Part shown: piece by piece, positions 1 through 12,046 of the stretch
Position numbering within the stretch: position 1 is the stretch's first letter
Layout: the number at the start of each line of letters is the position of its first letter
Source: Theodoxus fluviatilis
Lineage: Eukaryota; Mollusca; Gastropoda; Cycloneritida; Neritidae
NCBI GenBank assembly: GCA_034096865.1
Contig: JAWQFJ010016545.1
Location: forward strand, 120,001-167,500
DNA length: 47,500 nt
Direction of reading: 5' to 3'
Notes under the pieces: model-generated
The model's input: only the letters and a program-made list of their open reading frames with translations
Told to the model about the DNA's origin: nothing
Database searches by the model: none
Translations under genes and position numbers: made by a program

Positions 1-1782
1 GCTTTCCTTGGAATATATTACCACGGCGACTTTAGGTAGAGGCGTATGCATCTTTTAGACAAACTTGTTTTCTCTCATATGAGACACTTCATAAACCATT
101 CTAGAGACGTGTTGCAAATCGAGGCGAAATTTCTGTGGTAGTGAAAACCAGAACTTATAGGCCATCCAGGATTATTGATATAAAAATAAAACACTTGTTC
201 TTCAAATAGCCTTTCCCATGGTGTTTTGACTGCACACTCCTCCGTTTCAGTCACTGTGTTACAATGACTGTTATAATTTTGGCAAAAGTTTACTTTATGA
301 TACAACAAATTTGCATCTTAACATGAAAGAAGCAATGACTTACTGGAATGTCATAAAGTATGGAACCGAACAAAATGTCACAGGGATTCAATCTGATATA
401 TTTCCCTGTGCAGTTTGATCGTGCGAGTATTAATTACCACGTCTCCAGCGCATGTCTTCTAAAGCTTTCTCCAACAAAAACATCTTTTGAATTAAGTCAA
501 CGGGACGAATATGATGAGTTAAATATAATCACGTGCATCGACATTTGAAACCAAATGTGATCATTGATATCGCCAAATAGAAAAACTTCGAATATCATAT
601 GTAATATGCTTGGTTTTTGTCATTGTCACACACACGAACCCAACAACATTTAATTTCCTTTCTCGTAGAGATGCTGACGTTACTTTCCGAACGACGTCAT
701 AAAGACAATGAACACAGGTGATAGGTTTGCGAAAGTCGGTGGGAAAAGTTATAGTTTTCTTACGTGCATGTGTTGTCTTGACATACATAAATAAGGATTG
801 TGAACTTCTAAGGAAGCCGCTTGCAGTTGGTCTTCAGTCGCAATTGTCAGATCGAGAGAACAGTGTGTTGTAAATACCATTTTCTGCTGCTTGGGTTATC
901 TTTTTCATTTACCATTAATGTGCCTAAAGGCAAATGTTCAGAAACAACATCTGTTGAAGAAAATAAATACAGCCGGCACCTATGTAGGGAAATCATACAG
1001 AACAGCTTTCAACACGCAGTGGTACAATGACTTACATGTCAAGACCACTGCTATGACATTAGCATATTATTGTATCATGACAGTGCGGTCTAGTGCAACT
1101 ACCTCCCGTATCAGACCTTACAATGTCCTTTTATTTACGTTAGATAAAGGGAACGACACGTTCATCTCAGCAGATGTCAACTCAGAATATTACATGATGT
1201 TTGGATTGGCATTACCTTGGTCGCTACAGAGGAAAACCTTCATGAAGGCGTATGACTTTATTCATCGTCGGACATGTCACGGATCCGTCTTGCCGACAAC
1301 TGACTCAATATCAAATTCTTTTTTTATTTAAAAAAAGATCCATTGCACACTTTCTCCAAAGTTCATTTGAGTGGATGGACAATATACCACCAAAGCTACT
1401 TCCTCCTTGCTCATTTCTATTATTTTATTATAAAGAAGAATGAAAGATACAGCTTTTATGGATATGGATCGTGTCTTTCTCCAGTGTTGCTGCTAATGAC
1501 GACAACGGCTCCACTTTTACAAAGCATCAAGAACTCGTACTGCGCAGTGAGACAGCAATTCTCCAACGCAAGGGTGCGTCGCGGCAGTTACCCCGGTGGT
1601 TGATTACATGCAGCACGTGGACAAATAACACATCACCGAGCACACGCCCCGAGCACTTTTCCTCCAACTGCAGTCCGGATCCATCAGAACGCTGGAGCAC
1701 GAAGTCTTACACATTGTATGGCTTTAAAAAAGGCCAGCTGAAAGTACGGCGTTTCGTTTAAGTAGTCTGCGAGACCGCGCTT
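1..1782. other. Intergenic or intronic DNA, nothing recognised
   Basis: Both strands contain only short open frames (up to 146 codons, at 891-1331) with no recognisable domain, signal peptide or repeat structure. Composition is AT-rich and ordinary. I see no RNA gene here. Confidence 0.5.
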
Positions 1783-2064
1783 CTAGTAATCTCTCTCAGG
1801 TGGACTCGACTTCTCTCGGTTAAGTTTGGAGCCAAAGGCCTCAATGACGTTATGTTTACGTAACGACCTCAGGTGACTTTTGGCCATTTTCTGGCTCGAC
1901 CCATGGACTTCAGTAGCCACGCAGCTCGCAAGGGAGGCAATCGGCAAGATAAATAACACCTGGAAAGCCAGAGCCGAGCCTCTGAGGAAAAAGTCACCAG
2001 CGTACGTCAAGCAGTGAATCGCTTCACGAGTAATCGACGAGATGAGACAATGCAGGCAGAACAT
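1783..2064 (-). other. Short open frame with a hydrophobic segment, doubtful
   Basis: A 93-codon frame on the minus strand contains one hydrophobic stretch (about residues 28-48, core AFQVLFILPIASLASC) followed by a basic, charged tail rich in Lys, Arg and Ser. The hydrophobic run could be a signal peptide or membrane segment. It begins 30 residues into the frame, and a splice-acceptor-like CTTTCCAG precedes it, so if real it would be an internal exon rather than an intact gene. No family is recognised. A chance ORF is at least as likely. Confidence 0.12.
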
Positions 2065-2089
2065 TCAAGATTGATCGTTCTGGGCCCAG

Positions 2090-2260
2090 GGGAGATAATT
2101 TGAGAGAAGGGGACCGCAGGCGCCGTGCTCAGCCGCTGTTTAGCGAGGTCCGTCCGTCCGTTCGCCGTCATCAAACGCCCTGTGTTTACGCCTCATTGGC
2201 TCCCGGGACGCTAAAGGCGTCACTTCCACGCCAGTAGGTTGATGGTCGTACTTGTGTTCC
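2090..2260. promoter_or_regulatory. CpG-rich patch with inverted CCAAT box, possible promoter
   Basis: This short GC-rich block stands out from AT-rich flanks. It has repeated CCGT units (TCCGTCCGTCCGTTCG) and the string CTCATTGGCTCCCGGG, which includes an inverted CCAAT box (ATTGG). CpG clustering plus a CCAAT box is typical of an animal promoter. No adjoining first exon can be identified, so direction and target gene are unknown. Confidence 0.2.
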
Positions 2261-2748
2261 GCCATGACTGTAGTGCTGCCGACATCCTCCAGAGCAGCAG
2301 TGGCACCAGCCTGCAAACCTCGACTCTTTCATGTGTATGTTTTGTGTCGGGTTTCGTCGATGTCCTCTTTGGAAAAGAGTAAATCATTGTAATGATCTTG
2401 TTAATAAACCATAAAGCGCTTCCAGATTGAATCATATTAACACATTCAGGATAGAGTTTAGATAGCGCATTTGATCTTCATGACCTACCCCCCAAAATAC
2501 GTTATGTAAAACGTTAGAATGTGAACTAAATCTTTTTTCTGGGTGATCTTAAAATTCCATCACGCATCTGTTTCATAAAAGTACAAGGAAATGGAGGGAA
2601 GCATAAACCAGCAGGAAATGTAAAATCTGCCTTTTGTGAATTGACGTTTTCGAAAAGTTTGAACGATGAGTTCACATTGCTTAAGAACAGAATGGGCCAC
2701 TGAGTGAAAAATCTTTCTCCCTTCAGTTCTTGACTCTGTCTGCACGTC
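2261..2748. other. Unremarkable spacer
   Basis: AT-rich sequence with only short chance ORFs. No repeat structure or gene is seen. Confidence 0.5.
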
Positions 2749-4642
<1,894 letters not shown>

Positions 4643-5345
4643 CCTGTTCAAGAGGCCTACCGGTACGTACCGGTTGATACCGTTCGTCTCTTGAACGACT
4701 TGGTACGGCTACCGGTATCGACCGGTACGTACCGCGCCGGAACGCTGTTGCGCCTGTATAACCAAAATGGCGTCTGTATAACCAAAATGGCTGCCATCGG
4801 GGAAAGGAAGAAAGTCGCCATCACAAATATGCGCTGTGGCATGCATTCCGACCTGTGATTATTACCCAGCCTATGCGAGACGTTACAAGAAGTTAGGCTG
4901 ATATTGTATTTTTCTCTTTTTAAAAAAAAAGAATAACTGCTCTGAAATAATTACCGGACAAGATGTGGGCAAACATTTCTACGACAGATGGAGAAACAAT
5001 TTCAAGGGAAGCAATTCTTATATCTTACATTTGCCCTTAGTTTGTTGTGTAACCTCCCTTGAAGTGAGCATTGAAATATTCTTGCTTACACCAAGTCAGC
5101 ACTGTCGTTTTGACATAAATTTGTATTCGAGCGATGCCGAACCTTTGTGCACAGCTACAGCTTAATGTATTTCATCAGCTTGCACAAGGAAGGAGCAGTC
5201 TGCAGCTGCTGGTCTACTCAATCCGCGACGATGAGAAGGCATCTCGGAAGCCATCTTGGCTACCGTTCGGTCATAACGAGTCGTTCAAGAGTGCACATTG
5301 GTTGCTCGGCTACCGGTCGGCTACCGGTAGGTCGTCTTGAACGCA
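4643..5345. mobile_element. Non-autonomous element with ACCGGT-rich terminal inverted repeats
   Basis: The ends are imperfect inverted copies. The left end starts TGTTCAAGAG and continues with CCTACCGGTA. The reverse complement of the right end reads GTTCAAGACGACCTACCGGTA. A perfect 13-bp inverted match (CTCTTGAACGACT at 4688-4700, AGTCGTTCAAGAG at 5279-5291) marks the inner edge of each terminal repeat. Each terminus is therefore itself a small inverted repeat (GTTCAAGAG to CTCTTGAAC) packed with ACCGGT palindromes. The interior has a tandem 18-bp duplication (CTGTATAACCAAAATGGC, about 4754-4792) and no transposase. Size and structure fit a MITE or foldback element. The superfamily cannot be named, and no target-site duplication was recognised. 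Confidence 0.6.
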
Positions 5346-6475
5346 CGGCAGTATTGTCATAGAGGTTGCTTGAATACGGGTTGGTAAATGTCCACCTTCT
5401 TTTAATCGCCAGCTTTGAAGTGCTCTGCCGTTTAACATGACACCAAGTACCAGGCGAGGAGTAGTTGTCCCTCGTGTCATTCAACGCGATCCATGCATCG
5501 ATACACCGTGTGCCCAACATTTTGTCATCAGTCCTCTCATAGAGGGCGAACATTGCAATGTCTCTGCCTGCAGGGGATCGTACAGATGATTTCGGTCCTC
5601 CTCGTTTAGAGTCATTAAAGTTTCCTTTATTGTGTTGATTACCAGCAAGCATTCCATACTTACGGTCAATAATCGGATACTGCAGGGCACTGTATTAAGT
5701 GATGTCGTTGTCGGTATACAATTGTACAAGATTTGACGGAATAACGTTTCAAATTGGTGAGACATGAAAATCTTTCATCTTTCGGACCTTTTTCAGAAAA
5801 AAGGTAACATAACACACGCCATTTGCATGCAACTTGTTCCCGAAAACTACATGCTTAAAAAATAGATGATATATCTCATGACTACCATTGAGCAGTACAT
5901 GCTTCTACGACATGATATGTGATACATCCTCTTTATAGTATTTATTGAACATATGATATTAAAGAATCAATATTGATAGCAACAAACCCCAAACACTTTT
6001 TCCAAGTACCTTCATACTCTGATGAATGTTAGTGTAGAAAAGACCCTTGAACCTACGAAAACAAATGCTATTTCAAACTCTTTCCTCCCCCACTTCAACC
6101 CCACACCCCATCTGCACCCGAATAATGCATGTAGAGACGAATGTGCTTGTCTTCGCACAATAGCAACACGACATTGAAAATGTTCCTGTCTAACACGGCA
6201 GTCGACAGACAAGTCCAACATTTTTCAAAACCTCCAAAACTGTCCGGTCGAGTGTACATGTTCTCGAATAACGCACTCTAGCGTTTATCTGTGCTCGTCC
6301 TTCTGTTCTTCCGTTTGTGGGAGGAGTAGGTTTTACTCTTTGCCACGCACTTTAACCTTTTCATCTCTCACTATGACCAGTCAGTCATTCCACCATGAAA
6401 TCAGCAATCTGGTGGAAGTCCTATCTGCGTCTTGACACGTTTCCAACTTTTCCAAATGTTTTCTGCTGCTTACAG
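5346..6475. other. Spacer, nothing recognised
   Basis: AT-rich sequence with ORFs below 131 codons and no domain or repeat signature. Confidence 0.45.
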
Positions 6476-6514
6476 GCGCGACGAACAGTTGCATTGGGAC
6501 ACATTTGTTCAAGA
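6476..6514 (+). other. Possible 39-nt exon (strong acceptor and donor)
   Basis: A pyrimidine-rich tract ending TGCTGCTTACAG at 6475 is followed 39 nt later by a consensus donor GTAAGT at 6515-6520. The 39 nt are open in all three frames, and 39 is divisible by 3. This could be a small internal or 5' UTR exon of the plus-strand peptide gene whose last exon begins at 12047. Signals of this quality also occur by chance in a 47-kb window. Confidence 0.15.
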
Positions 6515-6747
6515 GTAAGTTTGGTGAATTGTGGTGGGACTGTACACAGTCATTCTCTCAGTCGTGAGGTGGAGTCCACTTTTGTTTTGACCACTGGTGA
6601 CATGTGGTGAAAGGCAGAACTTGACCTTTCCTCGTTTGCACGACGACATCTTTCCTTGTGTCTCTCTCTCCACCCCTGGCTTTTGTAACCCATTGTTTCC
6701 TCTTCCTTGGTGACTCTTTTTCTCTCTCTCTCTCTCACTCACCCTTC

Positions 6748-6883
6748 TGTCTGTCTGTGTGTGTGTCTGTGTGTGTGTCTGTCTGTGTCTGTGTGTCTCT
6801 CTGTGTGTGTGTGTCTCTGTGTGTGTGTGTCTGTCTGTGTGTCTGTGTGTGTGCGTGTGTGTGTGCGTGTGTGCCTGCGTGTC

Positions 6884-6919
<36 letters not shown>

Positions 6920-6985
6920 TGTCTGTCTGTCCCTGTGTGTCTGTCTGTCCCTGTGTGTGTGCGTCTGTGTGTCTGTGTCTGTGTT
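6748..6985. repeat. TG/TCTG microsatellite
   Basis: Interleaved TG, TCTG and TGCG units run for about 240 bp, preceded by a short CT tract at 6720. The frames read as Cys/Val/Ser repeats and are not coding. Confidence 0.95.
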
Positions 6986-7275
6986 GTCACGGGTCCCTTT
7001 CTACTGGGACTTTTTCCCCAGAGAGAGAAAACCAACATCCAATCAAAAGATACAATACAAGAAAAGAAATATAACCAATGCAATTTATTATAGAAACCAA
7101 TACAACAACACAAAGACTAGCATGCCTCTGCGCAACCACTAAGCATGGTTGATCAACAAATCAATAAAGTACACCCACAGACCAACAAAATCAAGCCACA
7201 ACCAACACCCAATCAAAATTTAAAGCATACAATGAAAACAAAAAACAAAAACACCAACTTCCAAAACCAGAACTT

Positions 7276-7510
7276 GCAACTACAGCAATCTATCCCCACA
7301 TCCCCGCAGGTCACCACTAACCCTGCACACACAGCATTAACAACCTCAGTCAATTGCAACCACAGCAATCTATCCCCACAGATCACCACTACACTGCAAC
7401 CACAGCAGTAACAGTCTCAGTAAATTGCAACCACAGCAATCAATCCCCACATCCCCGCAGGTCCCCACTACACTGCAAACACAACAATAACAATCTCAGA
7501 AAATTACAAC
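7276..7510. repeat. Three diverged tandem copies of a 70-80 bp A/C-rich unit
   Basis: Copies start at about 7276, 7357 and 7428 with GCAACTACAGCAATCTATC, GCAACCACAGCAATCTATC and GCAACCACAGCAATCAATC. Each continues with CCCCAC, a CACTA motif and a CTCAGTAAATT-like end. The second copy lacks the ATCCCCGCAG segment present in the first and third. Confidence 0.75.
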
Positions 7511-8130
7511 CACATCTTCTAAACGACAAATCAACAGCGTGACCAACGCCACACCGACACCAATTCACCTGTCATAAAGACAAAACACCCAGAGCTTAAG
7601 CATTTAACAACCCCAACAAATTCCCAACTTCAATGCAGGCCAATGGAGAAAATCACATTAATGAACAAATTTCAACAGCTCAAAATGCCAAATTATACAA
7701 CTGGGAAAAATCACATCATCACGGACCACAACAATACAACTTCAAGATGGTTATGGCATTCCCCTATCAAACGCTCTTTTGACTGCAGGAACAAACCGGA
7801 ATCACATTCACCTGCAAGCGTTAGACGAACACCCGCGCAAATTTACCAATACACAACCATACAAAACAACCCTACATAGATCAAAAGGGAATTATATTCC
7901 AAACTACCACAGTTCACACTATCAAAACCCCAACCACAAATTGGAACAAATTTGACATGACTTTTAACAATGTCCTACGAGAAACGTTATGCCATACGGA
8001 TACACATCCGTCCAACCCGGCACCAATAGAATTTACTTCCCGGTTAAACGAAGGAATAGTTATTCGACCACAACGACTCAGCGTCAATTTGTACTCACTG
8101 GGGGAAAAAAAACAGCTCCTTTCTCGACAC

Positions 8131-8460
8131 CACAGCAGGGCACAACCTCACGTTGGTCAGGATTGTTGTCCAAACACGTCCCCACTGTGGGACACACAGT
8201 GTCAACTGCCCCTCAACCGCAGAGGGAGCAAGTTTTCACGAAACCAACTGCATCGATCTTCACTCTTCCAAGGCTTTCCTCCTCTCTGTGTCTACACGAC
8301 AGCAGGTAGCAGACTATCTTGGTCGAGACTCTCGCCACGAGACGTCTCCACTGTGGGCCACACAGTGTCAACCGCCCCTCAATCGCAGAGGGAGCAAGTT
8401 TTCCTGAAACCACACTAATAGCTGTCCGGCTCTCTCGGCTCTCTACCCCTGTCTCCCCTG
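8131..8460. repeat. Diverged tandem duplication, period about 167 bp
   Basis: A block centred on CACTGTGGGACACACAGTG (8181) recurs at 8348 as CACTGTGGGCCACACAGTG. Both are followed by a near-identical 45-bp stretch containing CGCAGAGGGAGCAAG. The similarity extends more weakly on either side, giving two units of about 165 bp. The core carries a short inverted repeat, CACTGTG to CACAGTG. Confidence 0.8.
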
Positions 8461-8665
8461 ATTTTCCTTCCTCCTCCCCTTATCACATCTTCCCTGCAGC
8501 CTCATCCGAGCAACTTGCACGGACCAATACGTCTCAGTTCATGGGAACGTCACATGTCCGTCCTCGTTGTGAGCACTATTCAGCTTGATCCATGCTTCGC
8601 ACGATGTTATTCTTTCCTATTGCGGCCAAAACTGTTTTCCCTATTAAGCCTACTTTATCGTCAGG

Positions 8666-8666
<1 letters not shown>

Positions 8667-8710
<44 letters not shown>
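8667..8710. repeat. (TG)n microsatellite
   Basis: A pure TG run of about 44 bp. Confidence 0.97.
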
Positions 8711-8712
<2 letters not shown>

Positions 8713-9155
8713 CACCATCTTCTTTTCGCACCTCTGGGCTGAAGACACCGACGTCTGTATTGCTTGTGACTTCCTGTCTGTTTTATCTCGTCGCTCCTTA
8801 TTTCGTCCCTCAAGAGTGTTTTGAAGGACACACAAGAGTTGCAAAATTTCACACAGTGCTTTGCTGACGGCTGATAATTTGCATGATGCACACGACTTTG
8901 ACTTGTTTTTCTCTGTTTCGAAGCGTGTTGCTTGCACATAATGTCCAGGTGTAACTTTCTCCTTGTTTCCTTCGGCGCCTATCTCTGCCAACCTGACGGT
9001 CATTTGCTGTGGATTTTCTGCGTATCGGCTCGTTTCCGCGTGCCCGTCTGTGTGCACATCTGTCTGCATGCACGTCTGTCTGTGTACGGCTGTCTTTGAG
9101 TCCCTTTGTCTCTGAGTCGGTCTGGTCTGATCTGATCTGGTCGGGTCTGGTCTGG
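8711..9155. other. Spacer ending in a short TCTGG-type repeat
   Basis: No gene is seen. At about 9119-9157 the sequence is a short degenerate TCTGG/TCTGA repeat that leads into the CTTT array. Confidence 0.5.
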
Positions 9156-9279
9156 TCTCTTTCTTGCTTTCTTTCTTGCTTTCTTTCTTTCTTGCTTTCT
9201 TTCTTGCTTTCTTTCTTGCTTTCGTTTTTGCTTTCTTTCTTTCTTTCTTGCTTTCTTTCTTTCTTGCTTTCTTTCTTGC
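9156..9279. repeat. CTTT/CTTG microsatellite, left part of a split array
   Basis: TTTC tetranucleotide repeat with frequent TTGC variants. It is the same array type as 10233-11490 and is separated from it by the LTR-like insertion. Confidence 0.95.
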
Positions 9280-10232
9280 TGTTACATACCCGTCCCCTTG
9301 ATTTTTCTGAACTAGGGGTATGAATTAAATTTTCTTCCAGATTAGGAACGGCTATGAACCTTAATAATTCACTTGGCTCAATAATTGATTATATGCCTCA
9401 TGTCATGCACAAAATCACTAACAAACAAAGGTTATTCTGAACAGAACTATTTCTTTAATGTATACTAAAGATATTCCAAATAGCAATATAAATGTACCAC
9501 TACTAGTGGTTAATAAACACAATGTATTAATTGATCAATTGTGTCAATGGGTTGCAACCACAAAAATAAAGAAATGATTTCAGTCATTGAAATTTTCAAT
9601 GACTCAGTTAATGTTCATCACTGAGGAGAGGGTTTCCTTCACAAAAGGTCAGTTCGTTGGTTTAAAGTTCTTTTCACATTCACAGGGGGATGAGGACATA
9701 GAGAGAGAACAGGTGCAAATCTACTCATCCATTTTGTTGTATGGTGGCAGACTTGTTGCGGAGGGCATGGTCGAAACTCTCCACATAGAATCTTCTGCAC
9801 ACATTGCTGGGAAGGGTCGCTTCTTCTCGCTTCGCCTCCCGGTAACCCCCAGGCGTAGACGGGAGTGGAATAGATCTCGTTTCTCTGAGATCCAGAGCCG
9901 AACTGCTTGACTGGCCAGTTTCTCCCTGCTATCCACCGTCCCTCGTTATCACGACTGTCATCAGCCGTGGGCGTGAAGCGGCGCCAGACCGTCCGAAAAC
10001 TCCGTCTTGATGAACTTTCGAGGAAGGGTCAGGCGTGCTTATTATCCCAGCGATGATGACTTAACAATGGCCTCTTCTCCCCCTCCTCTCTCCTATCATG
10101 GCACCATCAAGTCTTTCTGTCTCTCTCTCCTATTGTTTTATTAATTTTTGGCTGACCACCTGCATTACCTCCAGAGGGGGTCAACTCTCCAAATTATCAA
10201 ATACCACTACATAAGATTCTACATCTGTAACA
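9280..10232. mobile_element. Solo LTR-like insertion (953 bp) in the CTTT array
   Basis: The segment starts TGTTACATACCC and ends ATCTGTAACA. This gives the TG...CA boundaries and short inverted ends (TGTTACA/TGTAACA) expected of an LTR, as is common in Ty3/gypsy-type elements. It is bracketed by the 5-bp direct repeat CTTGC (9275-9279 and 10233-10237), the expected target-site duplication size. CTTGC also recurs in the surrounding array, which weakens this evidence. The interior has no coding capacity. AATAAA occurs at 9512 and 9565 on the plus strand. The simplest reading is one LTR left by recombination between the two LTRs of a full element. Confidence 0.65.
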
Positions 10233-10490
10233 CTTGCTTTCTTTCTTTCTTGCTTTCTTTCTTTCTTTCTTTCTTTCTTGCTTTCTTGCTTTCTTTCTTT
10301 CTTTCTTTCTTTCCTTCTTTCCTTCTTTCCTTCTTTCTTGCTTTCTTTCTTTCTTTCTTTCTTTCTTGCTTTCTTTCCTTCTTTCTTTCTTTCTTGCTTT
10401 CTTGCTTTCTTTCCTTCTTTCCTTCTTTTTCTTTCTTTCTTTCTTTCTTTCTTTCTTGCTTTCTTGCTTTCTTGCTTTCTTGCTTTCTTG

Positions 10491-10533
<43 letters not shown>

Positions 10534-10650
10534 TTTATCTTGCTTTCTTTCATTCTTTCTTTCTTTCTTGCTTTCTTGCTTGCTTTCTTGCTTTCTTTCT
10601 TTCTTGCTTGCTTTCTTGCTTTCTTGCTTGCTTTCTTGCTTGCTTTCTTG

Positions 10651-10693
<43 letters not shown>

Positions 10694-10845
10694 GCTTTCT
10701 TTCTTGCTTTTTTGCTTTCTTGCTTTCTTGCTTTCTTTCTTGCTTTCTTTCTTTCTTGCTTTCTTGCTTTTTTGCTTTCTTTCTTTCTTGCTTTCTTTCT
10801 TTCTTGCTTTCTTTCTTTCTTGCTTTCTTTCTTTCTTTCTTTCTG

Positions 10846-10888
<43 letters not shown>

Positions 10889-10914
10889 GTCTTTCTTTCT
10901 TTCTTTCTTTCTTG

Positions 10915-10957
<43 letters not shown>

Positions 10958-11127
10958 GCTTTCTTTCTTGCTTTCTTTCTTGCTTTCTTTCTGTCTTTCT
11001 GTCTTTGTCTTTCTTTATGTCTTTCTTTCTGTCTTTCTGTCTTTCTCTCGTTCTTTCTTTCTCTTGTTCTTTCTTTCTCTCGTTCTTTCTCTCTTTCTCT
11101 TTCTATCCCTTTCTTTCTCTCTTTCTT

Positions 11128-11158
<31 letters not shown>

Positions 11159-11161
11159 CGC

Positions 11162-11209
<48 letters not shown>

Positions 11210-11490
11210 TTCTTTCTTTCTTTCTTTGTCTCTCTTTCTTTCTTTGTCTCTCTCACTCTTTCTTTGTCTCTCTCTCTTTCTCTCTTTCTCTCTTTCTATC
11301 TCTCTTTCATTCTTTCTTTTTCTTTTTCTCTCTCTTTCTCTCTCTCTCTTTCTCTCTCTCTCGTTATCTCTCTCTCTTTCTCTCTTTCTCTGTCTCTCTT
11401 TCTCTCTCTCTCTTTCTCTCTCTCTCTTTATTTCTCTCTCTCTTTCTCTTTCTCTCTTTCTCTCTCTCTCTCTTTCTTTCTCTCTCTTTC
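10233..11490. repeat. CTTT array grading into CT/CTTTCT repeats
   Basis: Tetranucleotide CTTT with many CTTG variants from 10233 to about 11040, then CTTTCTCT-type repeats to 11490. All the long Phe/Leu/Ser frames (and Lys/Glu/Arg frames on the other strand) come from the repeat and are not genes. Confidence 0.97.
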
Positions 11491-12046
11491 GTACTTCGTC
11501 TTCACTTCATTTATTGATAGAGACTTTCTGTCAAGAAGATTTGTATGTTATCCCTTCCTTTGCTTGTACGTTTGAGGTTTCTATCATTTGATAGTCGGAA
11601 ACATCACCCTTGATTCTGTAAACGTAGGCCCCACCAAAACCAACTTTAGATGTTAATCCATTTCCATTGATATCTCCGTATCGGCATGACAGTTTACTGA
11701 TGCAGTGTGCGGAAAAGGTTGATTAAGAATGACAAATTCATTAGAAACCTATCAAATCACCATGGTGCATTCGTACCCTTATCTTCTCAACTCGAGATAA
11801 TTCACACATTGTCTCTCTCTTCGTCCATTCAACAAATGCCTTATTCTCAAAGCCTCTAGAGAGACTTCAGAAGTGACCCTTTACCTCGTCTTTTCTTATT
11901 GCTTCTACCTTACGCTCCTACTCTCTTAAGGGTTTTGTCCTTTACTCTTCATTTCAATTCCCGTCATCGTGGAGGCTATGTTGCCGCTGTGAAAATTTTC
12001 AAGCAGCACTCTATCTTGTCTGACTGTACTCTCTACGTCATTCCAG
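11491..12046 (+). other. Probable intron 3' end upstream of the peptide exon
   Basis: There is no long open frame here. The end is a pyrimidine-rich tract with frequent CT and TGT, closing in TCATTCCAG at 12046. In the peptide reading frame the nearest upstream stop is TGA at 12021-12023, so the coding exon cannot extend much further left without splicing. Confidence 0.55.

Larger units (their letters stand above)
6984..8660. mobile_element. A/C-skewed repeat-bearing insert between two TG microsatellites, possibly LTR-derived
   Basis: This stretch lies between two TG tracts. It starts TGTCACGGGTCCC, with a small inverted pair GGTCCC to GGGAC. From about 7030 to 7950 the plus strand is strikingly poor in G and rich in A and C. 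It then becomes pyrimidine-rich toward 8500. The TGTCAC start resembles LTR termini, but no matching TGACA-type 3' end or target-site duplication was found. It could be a degenerate LTR, another repeat, or simply skewed unique DNA. No protein domain is visible. Confidence 0.3.

Noticed and set aside
821..1331. Overlapping 69- and 146-codon plus-strand frames as a possible signal-peptide exon for the peptide gene
   Set aside because: The hydrophobic stretch is internal and not followed by a convincing donor in the required phase.
10148..11591. Frames of over 400 codons rich in Phe, Leu and Ser, or Lys, Glu and Arg
   Set aside because: They are translations of the CTTT array. They also run across the LTR-like boundary with no domain.
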